Shown here one piece after another: positions 35,307-44,021 of a DNA stretch of 64,000 nt. This stretch comes from Flavobacterium cheongpyeongense (GTDB taxonomy: Bacteria > Bacteroidota > Bacteroidia > Flavobacteriales > Flavobacteriaceae). The stretch spans positions 1-64,000 of the forward strand of contig NZ_QJHK01000001.1 of the NCBI RefSeq assembly GCF_003202435.1, in the 5' to 3' direction. The stretch's first letter is position 1. Every line of letters begins with the position of its first letter. The translations under genes were made by a program, and so were the position numbers. The notes beneath the pieces were generated by a model. That model had not been told where the DNA came from. It saw only the letters and a list, made by a program, of their open reading frames with translations, and did no database searches.

Positions 35307-35969
35307 ATGAAACTAAAAAAAATAAATGAGAAATTACAAGACGGCTTAATCGAAAACGGTTTAACAGAAGCGAATATATTGCAGATGGAAACTTTTTCAA
35401 CGATTAAGAGCGGTGCTGATTGCATGATTATTTCTCCTGCCGGAACCGGAAAATCGACAACTATTGTATTAAATGTAATTCAGCAGTTGGCCGGAAAAGT
35501 CGAGGAATCTCCAAGAGCTTTGATTATTGTTGAAGACAAAACCAAAGTTCTGGAAATGGTAGAACTTTTTGAAAAGTACGGAAAATACACAAACCTGGAG
35601 GTTTATGGCGTGCACGACAAAGGCGATATGGACTATGATAAAAACTATATTTCTACCGGAATTGATGTTTTAATTGGTACACCAAATAAATTAAGCGATA
35701 TGTTTACCACGGCAGGCTACAATGTGAATCGTTTAAAAATGTTTATTCTTGATGATGCAGATCCAATTTTGAAATTGCGTAATGAAACTAAAATTATGCG
35801 TATTTCAAATAGTATCACAAAAACACAGCGTATTATTTTTGCAGAAACCTTAACGGAACGTATCGAAATGTTAGCAGATAAAATGCTGTTGGAGCCTTAT
35901 TTTTTTGATATGGATGAAGAGGGGGAAGAAGAATTGGACGAAGAAGAAGATCAAATAGAAGAAGAGTAA
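35307..35969 (+). CDS. Single-domain DEAD-box helicase-like protein
   Basis: Resembles only the first RecA-like domain of a DEAD-box RNA helicase. Q-motif Gln26 region, motif I PAGTGKST (44-51), GTPNKLSDM (motif Ib) and motif II reading DDAD (149-152) instead of DEAD. Motif III SAT is replaced by FAETL, and the second RecA domain (motifs IV-VI) is missing. The last 25 residues are highly acidic. At 220 residues it cannot be a conventional helicase. It might bind ATP or RNA as a regulator. Confidence 0.75.
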   Translation: MKLKKINEKLQDGLIENGLTEANILQMETFSTIKSGADCMIISPAGTGKSTTIVLNVIQQLAGKVEESPRALIIVEDKTKVLEMVELFEKYGKYTNLEVYGVHDKGDMDYDKNYISTGIDVLIGTPNKLSDMFTTAGYNVNRLKMFILDDADPILKLRNETKIMRISNSITKTQRIIFAETLTERIEMLADKMLLEPYFFDMDEEGEEELDEEEDQIEEE

Positions 35970-35988
35970 TTTCTGACTGCCTGTTGAA

Positions 35989-36798
35989 ATGATAAAAACG
36001 CTTAAATTTTTAACCATTGTACTTTTGGTCTTTTTCGTTATAATTTATTTAATTATCGTTTCTTACGTATATTTCAATCAGGTGGGAATGGTTTTTCAAA
36101 GTACATCTTTGCCAAAAAAACATCAATTTGATTATCAGAGTAAATTTGAAGAACTGAATATTAAATCATTTGATGGAGTAAATTTAAACGGACTTTTGTT
36201 TAAGGCAGAAAGTTCTAAAGGTCTCGTTTTTTATCTTCATGGAAATGCCGGAAATCTTGAAAACTGGGGAAAAATAGCAAAGACATTCACTAATTTAGGT
36301 TATGATATTTTTATTTTAGATTATAGAAGCTTTGGTAAAAGCGAAGGTGTAATAGAAGATGAAGAACAATTAAATAAAGATGTCTCTATTGTGTATAATG
36401 TATTAACTAAAAAATATCCTGAAAGTAAAATCATTATTGCGGGTTACTCGATAGGAACCGGACTTGCAGCAATTTTGGCTTCCAGCAATAAACCGAAAGC
36501 TTTGATGCTGCAATCGCCCTATTACAGTTTTACAGAATTGTCAGACAGCAGAGTTCCATTTTTTCCGGATTTCATGAAAAAAATCCACTTAGAAACTTTT
36601 AGATTTTTGCCAAAAGTAAAAGCACCTATTTATATTTTTCATGGTCTGGATGATCAGTTGATTTCGTGTTCAAATTCACTTAGGTTGAATAAATTACTAG
36701 ATTTTAAAGGTCATTTTTGCGGTTTAAAAAATCAGGGGCATATTGGAATGAATGAAAACGATGATTTTCAAAATAAGTTAAAAATAATTTTACAATAA
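35989..36798 (+). CDS. Alpha/beta hydrolase, YfhR/BEM46-like
   Basis: Membrane-anchored serine hydrolase. One N-terminal helix (about residues 7-28). HGNAGNLENWG forms the oxyanion region, the nucleophile Ser is in AGYSIGTGLA, the acid is in HGLDDQLIS and the His is in NQGHIGMNEND. At 269 residues it matches the ABHD13/BEM46 type. It starts 19 bases after the DEAD-like gene, on the same strand. The substrate is unknown. Confidence 0.88.
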   Translation: MIKTLKFLTIVLLVFFVIIYLIIVSYVYFNQVGMVFQSTSLPKKHQFDYQSKFEELNIKSFDGVNLNGLLFKAESSKGLVFYLHGNAGNLENWGKIAKTFTNLGYDIFILDYRSFGKSEGVIEDEEQLNKDVSIVYNVLTKKYPESKIIIAGYSIGTGLAAILASSNKPKALMLQSPYYSFTELSDSRVPFFPDFMKKIHLETFRFLPKVKAPIYIFHGLDDQLISCSNSLRLNKLLDFKGHFCGLKNQGHIGMNENDDFQNKLKIILQ

Positions 36799-36810
36799 AA
36801 AAATAATGTT

Positions 36811-37029
36811 ATGGGATTAATGAAGGTGTTTTCAGGAAGTGAAGTGTTAGCCATTGCTTTGCAGGGAAAATTAGAAGCAGCTGGTTTAGAAACCGTAAAA
36901 AAAGATAATATCCAATCAGCCAGATTAGGTGGTTTTGGAGGCACAGATTTAGCAGTTGAGGTTTTTATTCAGGAAACAGATTTTGCAAAAGCAAATCCGG
37001 TTATTGAAGATTTCAGAATGAGTATCTAA
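36811..37029 (+). CDS. DUF2007 family small protein
   Basis: A 72-residue protein with MKVFSGSEVLAIALQGKLEAAGLE, the pattern of the DUF2007 putative signal-transducing family, folded like an ACT or PII-type domain. DLAVEVFIQETDFAKANPVI is the second half. No signal peptide or membrane segment. It is 12 bases after the hydrolase gene, so cotranscription is likely. Function unknown. Confidence 0.82.
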   Translation: MGLMKVFSGSEVLAIALQGKLEAAGLETVKKDNIQSARLGGFGGTDLAVEVFIQETDFAKANPVIEDFRMSI

Positions 37030-37046
37030 AATAAATAATTAGTTGT

Positions 37047-37093
37047 AGTTTTCAGTCGCAATCAACTGAAAACTGTGACTGCGACTGAAAACT
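37047..37093 (+). repeat. CAGT/ACTG repeat hairpin
   Basis: A 14-bp perfect inverted repeat (AGTTTTCAGTCGCA / TGCGACTGAAAACT) encloses AACTGAAAACTGTGACTG, which is also present exactly (inverted) in the hairpin at 26251-26307. It may act as a terminator before the Cof phosphatase gene, or be a dispersed repeat. Confidence 0.65.
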
Positions 37094-37101
37094 AAAAAAA
37101 T

Positions 37102-37905
37102 ATGCAATATAAAATGTTAGTGCTCGACATGGATGATACCTTGTTGACAGACGATCATAAAATTTCGGAATTAAATAAAAAAGTACTGCTTGAGGCTCAG
37201 GCAAAAGGAGTATATGTAGTTTTGGCCTCGGGACGCCCAACATCTGCCATGACCGCTTTTGCGAAAGAATTAGAACTGGATTTAAACGATTCTTATATCA
37301 TTTCGTTCAATGGAGCGGTAATCAGTACCGTAAAAGATGATTTTATATTATTTGAGCAATGTTTAACGCCTGAACAAATTCATGATTTATATGATTATAG
37401 TATAAAAATGAAAACCCACATCATCACTTATCTGGATGGTGAGATTATCAGTGAAACCGACTCAGAGTATATAGAAATTGAAAAAGAAATTACCGGACTG
37501 CCACACAATAAGGTTTCTGACTTTAAAGCAGCAGTTTCCAGATCTGCGGTAAAATGTATTTTGCTTGAAGAGCCTTCGTATTTAAAAGAAGTAGAGCAAG
37601 ACCTCAAAACTGCAATGCCTCACTTGAGTGTTGCCATGTCTAAACCCTTTTTCCTGGAAGCAGCTCAATACGGAATCGATAAAGCAGCAAGTATAAAAAT
37701 CTTAGCAGAGAAATTAAATATTCATCAAAGCGAAATTATAGCTGTTGGAAATGCCGGAAATGATCTTACAATGATAGAATATGCCGGTCTGGGTGTTTGG
37801 GTTGATAATGTAACGCCCGAATTGCGTGACAGGGCAGATGTAATTGTGGCATCAAACAATGATGATGGTGTTGCTGAGGTTGTACAGCGTTATATATTGA
37901 TCTAA
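37102..37905 (+). CDS. Cof-type HAD-superfamily phosphatase
   Basis: HAD hydrolase of the Cof/YbiV/YidA group, acting on sugar phosphates or flavin precursors. Motif I VLDMDDTLLTDDHKIS, motif II ASGRPTSAM, motif III around Lys in GIDKAASI and motif IV AVGNAGNDLTMIEYAG. A large C2B cap lies between residues 85 and 190. At 267 residues it is complete. Note that motif IV reads GNAGNDLTM rather than GDxxNDxxM, a change of the first Asp to Asn. Confidence 0.9.
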   Translation: MQYKMLVLDMDDTLLTDDHKISELNKKVLLEAQAKGVYVVLASGRPTSAMTAFAKELELDLNDSYIISFNGAVISTVKDDFILFEQCLTPEQIHDLYDYSIKMKTHIITYLDGEIISETDSEYIEIEKEITGLPHNKVSDFKAAVSRSAVKCILLEEPSYLKEVEQDLKTAMPHLSVAMSKPFFLEAAQYGIDKAASIKILAEKLNIHQSEIIAVGNAGNDLTMIEYAGLGVWVDNVTPELRDRADVIVASNNDDGVAEVVQRYILI

Positions 37906-37925
37906 ATACCTGCTTTTGAACAAAA

Positions 37926-37959
37926 AAATCCGAAATCTAATATCTTAAATTTCGGATTT
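37926..37959. terminator. Terminator between convergent genes
   Basis: AAATCCGAAA and TTTCGGATTT form a 10-bp stem, between the Cof gene stop and the stop of the minus-strand hypothetical gene. Confidence 0.75.
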
Positions 37960-37981
37960 GTATTTCATAAATTCTTCTGAA

Positions 37982-38503
37982 TTATTTTTTAGCTACAGAA
38001 ACAAAATATTTATTCCCATCACCCATTGTTAGCTTTACACGCTCATCGCAAAGATCAATTGCAAAATTTGCGCTTTCGTAGCAACTGCAGGTTGTATTTT
38101 TGTCTTTAGACATTTCTGTTTTACAGTTGTTGTTTTTAAAAGAAGCTAATTGAGGAGTGTATAAACTTACTAAATCTGTAGAAGCAGTAACTAAAGAGAT
38201 AATACTAGCAGAGTTGGTATTTGTAATTCGGTAAACAATTCTGTCCGTATAATTTACCTCATTAACTACTACTTTTCTGATGTATGTATAAGCTGTAGAT
38301 CCTTCTCCCGGTTCTTTAACTTCAAATTTAAATCCAACCGCACGTATCGCAATGTCAAATTGCTGCTGAGAGTTTAAACTGGCCCAATTTGTTAATGTAC
38401 TGATTGTTGGAAATGGATTTGAATTTGCAGCAGGTGTATTAGTTTGAGCCTGTGCGAAGATGGTTAAAAAGATTAAGCAGATCGTAGGAAAACATGCTTT
38501 CAT
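37982..38503 (-). CDS. Hypothetical secreted protein
   Basis: Not recognised. A clear signal peptide (KACFPTICLIFLTIFAQAQ) suggests export. The mature part of about 153 residues has four cysteines (NNNCKTEM, NTTCSCYESA, IDLCDER), which could form two disulfides in the periplasm, and a mixed beta pattern. It ends in YFVSVAKK. Single gene with a shared terminator; nothing nearby hints at its role. Confidence 0.75.
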   Translation of the reverse strand: MKACFPTICLIFLTIFAQAQTNTPAANSNPFPTISTLTNWASLNSQQQFDIAIRAVGFKFEVKEPGEGSTAYTYIRKVVVNEVNYTDRIVYRITNTNSASIISLVTASTDLVSLYTPQLASFKNNNCKTEMSKDKNTTCSCYESANFAIDLCDERVKLTMGDGNKYFVSVAKK

Positions 38504-38991
38504 ATTGTTCTGTAAATTTAAAAATTCGCCTACTCTAAATTGGTTTTCGGCTTTCCCATTTGGTTTTTAGTTGAAATTTTAAAAACGCTTTCAATGAAAT
38601 AAAATTATATTTCAGAGTTTAATTATTTTATAAAATTTCGATGTGTGAATTTAAGTTTATTATTAATGACAGCAAAGAAAAATTCAAGAAAAAATGATTT
38701 TAAAATAAGCTACAATGTATTTAATCGGATTTATTTACTTTTTGTCGATTTTTTCTTTCATTTTATATTTTTTGATACTAAGCGTGAAATTATAAAAAAA
38801 ATAAATCTTTTATAGTAAACATAAATTCAATTAATTACTTTTTATGGTTTAATAAAAGTGTTTTGTTTCAATTCTTTGATTTATAATCTATTATTGATTT
38901 TATTTTAAAGAAATTTGTGTGTAAATTTGCAAACTCTTCAATCTAAGATGTAAATATAATAATCTTGCTACTTAAAACGTAGTACATTCCT
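38504..38991. other. Long AT-rich intergenic region
   Basis: This 488-base gap between divergent genes contains no open frame worth calling. The only recognised signal is the -7 box of mtaB near its right end. The rest is A/T-rich with no clear hairpin or repeat. Confidence 0.5.
38922..38929 (+). promoter_or_regulatory. -7 promoter box of mtaB
   Basis: TAAATTTG matches TAnnTTTG, 62 bases before the ATG. TTG at 38894 is a possible -33 element with 25-base spacing. Confidence 0.5.
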
Positions 38992-40326
38992 ATGGAAAAT
39001 AGAAAAAAAGTTGCTTTTTATACACTTGGCTGTAAACTGAATTTTTCAGAAACATCTACAATTGCCAGAAACTTTAATGATGAGGGTTTTGACAGAGTTG
39101 ATTTTGAAGAAGTAGCAGATATATATGTGATCAACACTTGCTCTGTAACAGAAAATGCTGATAAGCAGTTTAAACAGGTCGTAAAAAAAGCAATGAAACT
39201 TAATGAAAAAGCTTTTGTTGCTGCAGTAGGTTGTTATGCACAATTAAAACCTGAAGAATTAGCAGCTGTCGATGGGGTTGATTTGGTTTTAGGAGCAACT
39301 GAAAAATTCAAAATCACAGATTATATTCATGACCTGAGCAAAAATGACATGGGTGAGGTTCACTCCTGCGAAATAGCCGAAGCTGATTTTTATGTTGGAA
39401 GTTATTCAATTGGTGACAGAACCCGTGCTTTTCTGAAAGTTCAGGATGGTTGTGATTATAAATGTACCTATTGTACAATTCCTCTAGCGAGAGGGATTTC
39501 AAGAAGTGATGCTCTTGAAAACGTTTTACAAAATGCAAAAGAAATATCAGCTCAAAACATCAAAGAAATTGTCTTAACCGGTGTAAATATTGGAGATTAC
39601 GGTAAAGGTGAATTTGGGAACAAAAAGCACGAACACACTTTTCTTGATTTAGTTCAGGCTCTGGATCAGGTTGAAGGTATCGAGCGTTTAAGAATTTCAT
39701 CAATCGAACCTAATTTACTGAAAAATGAAACAATTGATTTCGTTTCTAAAAGCCGCACTTTTGTACCCCATTTCCATATTCCGCTCCAATCCGGAAGTAA
39801 TACTATTTTAAAATTAATGAAGCGTCGCTATTTGCGTGAAGTGTATACAGAAAGGGTTAATAAGATTCGTGAAGTAATGCCGCATGCCTGTATTGGAGTA
39901 GACGTAATTGTTGGCTTTCCGGGTGAAACAGATGAAGACTTTTTAGAGACCTATCATTTTCTGAATGAAATGGATATTTCTTACCTGCATGTTTTTACCT
40001 ATTCAGAAAGGGATAATACCGAAGCAGCTTTAATGTCGGGAGTTGTTCCTGCGAATGTGAGAGCGAAAAGAAGTAAAATGCTACGTGGATTGTCTGTTAA
40101 AAAACGCCGTGCTTTTTACGAAAGCCAGCTAGGAACCAACCGAACAGTTTTATTCGAAAGTGAAAATAAAGAAGGATACATTCATGGTTTTACCGAAAAC
40201 TATGTGAAAGTAAAAACACCCTGGAATCCGGAATTGGTTAATACTTTACAGGAAATTAATTTGACTAAAATTGATGAAGACGGGAGTGTTCGTCTGGAGT
40301 TTATTAATAAATTGGCAGAAGCCTAG
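38992..40326 (+). CDS. mtaB: tRNA t6A37 methylthiotransferase MtaB
   Basis: Radical-SAM enzyme converting t6A to ms2t6A at position 37 of ANN-decoding tRNAs. N-terminal UPF0004 cluster cysteines are in TLGCKLNFSE, INTCSVTENAD and AAVGCYAQL. The radical-SAM motif is QDGCDYKCTYCTIPLARG. HIPLQSGSNTILKLMKRRY is conserved in the family, and a C-terminal TRAM-like domain follows. At 444 residues it is normal. ADKQFKQVVKKA favours MtaB over MiaB. A strong terminator lies downstream. Confidence 0.94.
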   Translation: MENRKKVAFYTLGCKLNFSETSTIARNFNDEGFDRVDFEEVADIYVINTCSVTENADKQFKQVVKKAMKLNEKAFVAAVGCYAQLKPEELAAVDGVDLVLGATEKFKITDYIHDLSKNDMGEVHSCEIAEADFYVGSYSIGDRTRAFLKVQDGCDYKCTYCTIPLARGISRSDALENVLQNAKEISAQNIKEIVLTGVNIGDYGKGEFGNKKHEHTFLDLVQALDQVEGIERLRISSIEPNLLKNETIDFVSKSRTFVPHFHIPLQSGSNTILKLMKRRYLREVYTERVNKIREVMPHACIGVDVIVGFPGETDEDFLETYHFLNEMDISYLHVFTYSERDNTEAALMSGVVPANVRAKRSKMLRGLSVKKRRAFYESQLGTNRTVLFESENKEGYIHGFTENYVKVKTPWNPELVNTLQEINLTKIDEDGSVRLEFINKLAEA

Positions 40327-40392
40327 TCACAATATTATTATTTCGTCTATTCTCATCGTTCGAGTCTTCTTCCTTGAAATGACATAAAATTT

Positions 40393-40420
40393 AAAAAGTC
40401 CTTGAAAAAGGACTTTTTTT
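40393..40420. terminator. Bidirectional terminator
   Basis: AAAAAGTCCTT and AAGGACTTTTT form an 11-bp stem with a 4-base loop between convergent genes. Confidence 0.8.
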
Positions 40421-40436
40421 GTGCATTTGTAAAATA

Positions 40437-40946
40437 TTATTTCTCGTTTTCCTGCGAAACCAATTTCAACGAATTGATATAATCAGAATCAAATTCGATT
40501 ACTCTTATTTTTTCAGGATTAAAACTCAGTTCACCACCAAATTGTCCTCTAATATCTAAGAAATCAATAGTTAGTATTTCGTCGTTTATCTCAATGAGTT
40601 TTCCTAAATAAACTGATTTAGGTGATTTTTTAACGATCTGAAAAATGCCGTATTGGGTTTGGATATACTTCAGAATTGTGCTTAAATCCTTAATCGGAAT
40701 GATGTCTTCTGCATTGGTTTTTAGCCCCTTTAGGCGAATTACCCTTTCGTTAAATTCAAGTTCTTCATCTCTTTCGATTGCTTCGATGTTTTTATTTTTC
40801 AGAATTATAAACCCGTCAAGTATAAAATCAACAGGATTGTTTTTCAACAAAATCCAGTCATCAGAGTAATCAATGAGAAATCCGGTAAAGATTTCTTTTT
40901 TATCTGTAAATGCAATTGAAACCAATTGTCTTAAATATTGTTCCAT
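40437..40946 (-). CDS. Hypothetical protein with two Sm-like halves
   Basis: Not recognised. It has no signal peptide. Two halves look related: FTGFLIDYSDDWILLKNN with NKNIEAIERDEE (about residues 15-60) and YLGKLIEINDEILTIDFL with PEKIRVIEFDSDY (about 110-160). Both have the strand pattern of small Sm- or SH3-like barrels, so an internal duplication is inferred. ATG 40946 (169 residues) is preferred to an upstream start, which would add nine residues. Such barrels often bind RNA or peptides, but no function can be claimed. Confidence 0.7.
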   Translation of the reverse strand: MEQYLRQLVSIAFTDKKEIFTGFLIDYSDDWILLKNNPVDFILDGFIILKNKNIEAIERDEELEFNERVIRLKGLKTNAEDIIPIKDLSTILKYIQTQYGIFQIVKKSPKSVYLGKLIEINDEILTIDFLDIRGQFGGELSFNPEKIRVIEFDSDYINSLKLVSQENEK

Positions 40947-41048
40947 TTTATTGTTTTTTAATTCCAAAATCAAGTTTCCTGTTCCAACTATAAGTTAAGG
41001 ATAATAATTGGAATAGGGAATTTCATAGATCAGAATTTATATTTTAAC

Positions 41049-41765
41049 TTAAGGATTTGTAGACCAGATACTGCTGTTCTTAACGAACACTCTGCGATTT
41101 AGTTTGAGTTGGGCGATTATCAACTCTGCAATGTCTTCTGACTGCATGACTTTTTCAGGATTTCCGTCAGTGAGGTTTAAATCTTTAGCCATATCAGTTG
41201 CAACGGTACTTGGTGTTAAGGCTGTAACGCGAATGTTGTGTTTTCTCATTTCCTGCATTAAAGAATCTGTTAATCCTAAAACTGCAAATTTAGAGGCACT
41301 GTAGGCACTGGTTAAGGCATTTCCGTTTAATCCGGCTGTAGAAGAAATATTGATAATATCACCAGTTTGCCTTTTGATCATATTAGGTAAAACGGCACGG
41401 GTTGTATAATAAGTTCCCATTAAGTTTACCTGTATGATTTTTTCCCATTCGGATGGCTCTAATTCCATAAACTTTCCAAAAGCAGCGATTCCGGCATTAT
41501 TGATTAAAATATCAATGGTTTTAAATTCTGCTAAAGCTTTTTCAATAGCAGTATTTATCGAATTTATATCGGCCACGTCAGCAGTCAGAGCCAATGATTT
41601 TACTCCGAAATTTTCAATTTTAACAGCCAGTTGTTCAACATCCAGTTGTGTTCTTGAAACTAAAATTACGTTTACGCCTTCTTTTGCCAGAGCAATGGCA
41701 ATAGCTTTTCCAATTCCTTTTCCGGCTCCTGTAATCAGGGCATTTTTATTTTTTAGATTTGTCAT
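41049..41765 (-). CDS. SDR oxidoreductase, FabG-like
   Basis: Short-chain dehydrogenase resembling 3-oxoacyl-ACP reductase. Cofactor motif [31 protein letters not shown], catalytic Ser in [10 protein letters not shown] and [10 protein letters not shown] (YxxxK). The end reads [13 protein letters not shown]. From ATG 41765 it has 238 residues, the normal length. The PG motif of true FabG is replaced by [16 protein letters not shown], so the substrate may not be acyl-ACP. Single gene. Confidence 0.88.
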   Translation of the reverse strand: MTNLKNKNALITGAGKGIGKAIAIALAKEGVNVILVSRTQLDVEQLAVKIENFGVKSLALTADVADINSINTAIEKALAEFKTIDILINNAGIAAFGKFMELEPSEWEKIIQVNLMGTYYTTRAVLPNMIKRQTGDIINISSTAGLNGNALTSAYSASKFAVLGLTDSLMQEMRKHNIRVTALTPSTVATDMAKDLNLTDGNPEKVMQSEDIAELIIAQLKLNRRVFVKNSSIWSTNP

Positions 41766-41878
41766 GAGTGTATTTTTTAGAAATGCAAAAAGCATCAGTT
41801 TAGTTATACAAAAATACAGTTTTTGCTTACCAAAATGACGCTTTTTTTATTTCTTAATCTAAGTTTAACAGCTTTTGC

Positions 41879-42466
41879 TTATTCTTTCAAAACCATGTCA
41901 ATACACATTACAGCTGCCAGGATTAATTGTCTCAGCGGAGAATCAGCTGGGACTGTTTCTTCAATTTGCAGGACATAATTATCGGCACTGGTAAAAAACT
42001 CTTTACCCATTCCGGCCCATTTTTTACTTACCTGAGCCAGCTGTTTGTTTTCGTGCGAAAATTTAAAATCCCAGCCGGTCCATTTTCCCTGAAGCGTTGC
42101 GACAGGTTTTTCATTTTTGTCTAGTATTTCGAATTTTCCTCCGATGGAAAAGAATTTCTGTTTAAAAGTTCCAACTAATCTGTCTTTCTCATCAAATATT
42201 TCGACAGTAGATCGAAAGATCGCAATACCACGTTTTACTGCAATTAATTTTTCGCCACTTGCTGTAGTGATTTCAACATTAAAAGGAGTCATTCGCTTAT
42301 AATCTGTAAAGCGCAGCATTTTGGTAAAAAAACCCAGATTGCTCTCACGGCAGTTCATGATAATCTGGTTGCTTTCAGGATTATAAATATCGTAATTGTT
42401 TGACGCTTTAAACATTCCGACATGTTCTTTTACTAAAAATAGGTTTTGGCTTAAAATTGGGTTCAT
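41879..42466 (-). CDS. Scramblase/LURP-one-like (Tubby-fold) protein
   Basis: Likely member of the phospholipid-scramblase-like and LURP-one-related group. Repeated strand pairs such as YDIYNPESNQIIMNC, RSTVEIFDEKDRLVGTFKQ and GGKFEILDKNEKPVATLQGK give the rhythmic beta pattern of the Tubby C-terminal barrel. A hydrophobic helix near the end (QLILAAVMCIDMVL) would plug the barrel. At 195 residues it is right for the fold. Function in bacteria is unknown. Confidence 0.72.
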   Translation of the reverse strand: MNPILSQNLFLVKEHVGMFKASNNYDIYNPESNQIIMNCRESNLGFFTKMLRFTDYKRMTPFNVEITTASGEKLIAVKRGIAIFRSTVEIFDEKDRLVGTFKQKFFSIGGKFEILDKNEKPVATLQGKWTGWDFKFSHENKQLAQVSKKWAGMGKEFFTSADNYVLQIEETVPADSPLRQLILAAVMCIDMVLKE

Positions 42467-42603
42467 GAAATTTTATTTGAAATTGATTTATAATAACTTT
42501 TTGATGATAGTAGTTTTAATTTTTAAAAAGCAATTCAAATGTAAAAATAATTTTATTAAGTAATCAGTATTAAATACGCTGTTGTACTCTTAATGCAAAA
42601 TGA

Positions 42604-43017
42604 TTATTCCTTTTCTTTAGATGTAATAACGATAACTCCGTTAGTAGCTTGGTTTCCGTATAAAGAAGTCGCATCAATGCCTTTTAGAACTTTTATCTCT
42701 TCAATATCATTCGGATTTATTTTTGCAAGTTGTTTTGCCTGAATCGGAATTCCATCAAGGATGTAGAGTGGTTCAGCCTTATATGATATAGTCTTTGCAC
42801 ATACTATTCTGAAATTTGGTGATGCATTAGTTTTTACAAAATTTGAAGAAATTGCTACCTCACAAATTGTGTCTTTCATCTTGATTAAGGGGTTGGGAAT
42901 TATTTCTGTTTCTAAAGCAAGATTCTGCGGTTTCTTAATGGGTATTTTTTCCTGCGCTTTTAATACGAAACATATAAGCATAGTAATGGCTAATGAAATA
43001 AGTTTTAGACTTTTCAT
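42604..43017 (-). CDS. Secreted free TonB-receptor plug-domain protein
   Basis: A signal peptide (about residues 1-21, ending VLKAQ) precedes a region that matches the plug of SusC-type receptors: PLYILDGIPI (83-92), INPNDIEEIKVLKGIDATSLYG (split motif) and TNGVIVITSK near the C-terminus. The beta-barrel of about 700 residues is entirely missing; the protein ends at residue 137. It lies 36 bases after the anti-sigma-like gene, whose C-terminus has the same motifs. It may be a ligand or partner in that signalling system. Confidence 0.75.
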   Translation of the reverse strand: MKSLKLISLAITMLICFVLKAQEKIPIKKPQNLALETEIIPNPLIKMKDTICEVAISSNFVKTNASPNFRIVCAKTISYKAEPLYILDGIPIQAKQLAKINPNDIEEIKVLKGIDATSLYGNQATNGVIVITSKEKE

Positions 43018-43053
43018 GATAGTAAGTTTTAGAATTAATGTTCGGTTTTTTGG

Positions 43054-44019
43054 CTATTTTTTCAGAGCCGGTTTTCCAGTTTTAGTAGTGATGATGACAA
43101 CTCCTTTTCTGCCTTTTTCGCCATATTTTTCTGTGGCTTCCAGATCCTGAAGTATGGTAATGGTTTTGATTTCCTGTTTATTTAAAGGAGCGTAAGGACT
43201 CGTCGGATTTTTTCCGAATAAATCATTTTCAGAGAAATAAATACCATCAATAATATACAAAGGTTCATCGAGAATAACGAGTGATTCTACATTTTCCGGA
43301 CTCATATTAGGAAGTTCCTCCTGTATCATTTTGTCTCTTTTGTAATCGTCACTGTGTGCCATGGCATTTCCGTTAAGGACAATCAATGGTGCTGACTTTT
43401 TAGCCTTTTGCTCTTGTTTTTCGGCAAAGGCAACTTTTGCTGATTCTCTTTCTTTAAATTTTGAAGAATAACCCATTTCTTCACTAGTTTCTTTTTTTGA
43501 AACTATAGTCTTGTCTTCTTCAAAATGTTCCTCTTTTACAGGGGGAGCTGCAATAGCTTCGGGAGTCATTTCATAAACAACCACCGGTTCAATAAGTTGA
43601 ACACTAGATCCCATTCCGGTTGCTTGCTGAATGGCGACACTTTCTTTGTTTTTTGCCTGATTTTCAAGAATTTTAATTGCTTCTTCCTTAGAGACAATTC
43701 CGGAGTCAGAAGAAAACGTCTTGTTTTTTGGATTTAAATCGGATTTTTGAGATTTTTCAGTTTCCTGAATAACCACTTTTGGAATCTCATTTACTGCATT
43801 TTTGTCTGTCTTTAAAAATTGAAATCCAATGGAAAGTAATAACATAAAGGAAGCTGCGATTGCAATTTTCTTCCATAAAGCAATGGTTTTTTTATCTTCT
43901 TTTTGATCCAGTTTATCTTCAACGCGCGACCAGATTTTTTCCATTCCCGGAAAATCTTTTTGTTCCGAGTTGTGAGCGGCTTCTTTAAATTTATCGAATA
44001 TTTTATCGTGATTGTCCAT
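43054..44019 (-). CDS. Anti-sigma-like membrane protein with C-terminal plug motifs
   Basis: A short cytoplasmic N-terminus (residues 1-50, with PGMEKIWSRVEDKLDQ, typical of Bacteroidota anti-sigma factors), one transmembrane helix (51-69) and a long periplasmic region. The C-terminus holds a plug motif: PLYIIDGIYF (253-262), KQEIKTITILQDLEATEKYG and RKGVVIITTK. A shorter copy precedes it (PLIVLNGNAM and PENVESLVIL, about 211-250), so the motif is partly duplicated. The gene starts 2 bases after the ECF sigma stop, so it probably controls that sigma factor. Confidence 0.75.
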   Translation of the reverse strand: MDNHDKIFDKFKEAAHNSEQKDFPGMEKIWSRVEDKLDQKEDKKTIALWKKIAIAASFMLLLSIGFQFLKTDKNAVNEIPKVVIQETEKSQKSDLNPKNKTFSSDSGIVSKEEAIKILENQAKNKESVAIQQATGMGSSVQLIEPVVVYEMTPEAIAAPPVKEEHFEEDKTIVSKKETSEEMGYSSKFKERESAKVAFAEKQEQKAKKSAPLIVLNGNAMAHSDDYKRDKMIQEELPNMSPENVESLVILDEPLYIIDGIYFSENDLFGKNPTSPYAPLNKQEIKTITILQDLEATEKYGEKGRKGVVIITTKTGKPALKK

Positions 44020-44021
44020 GA

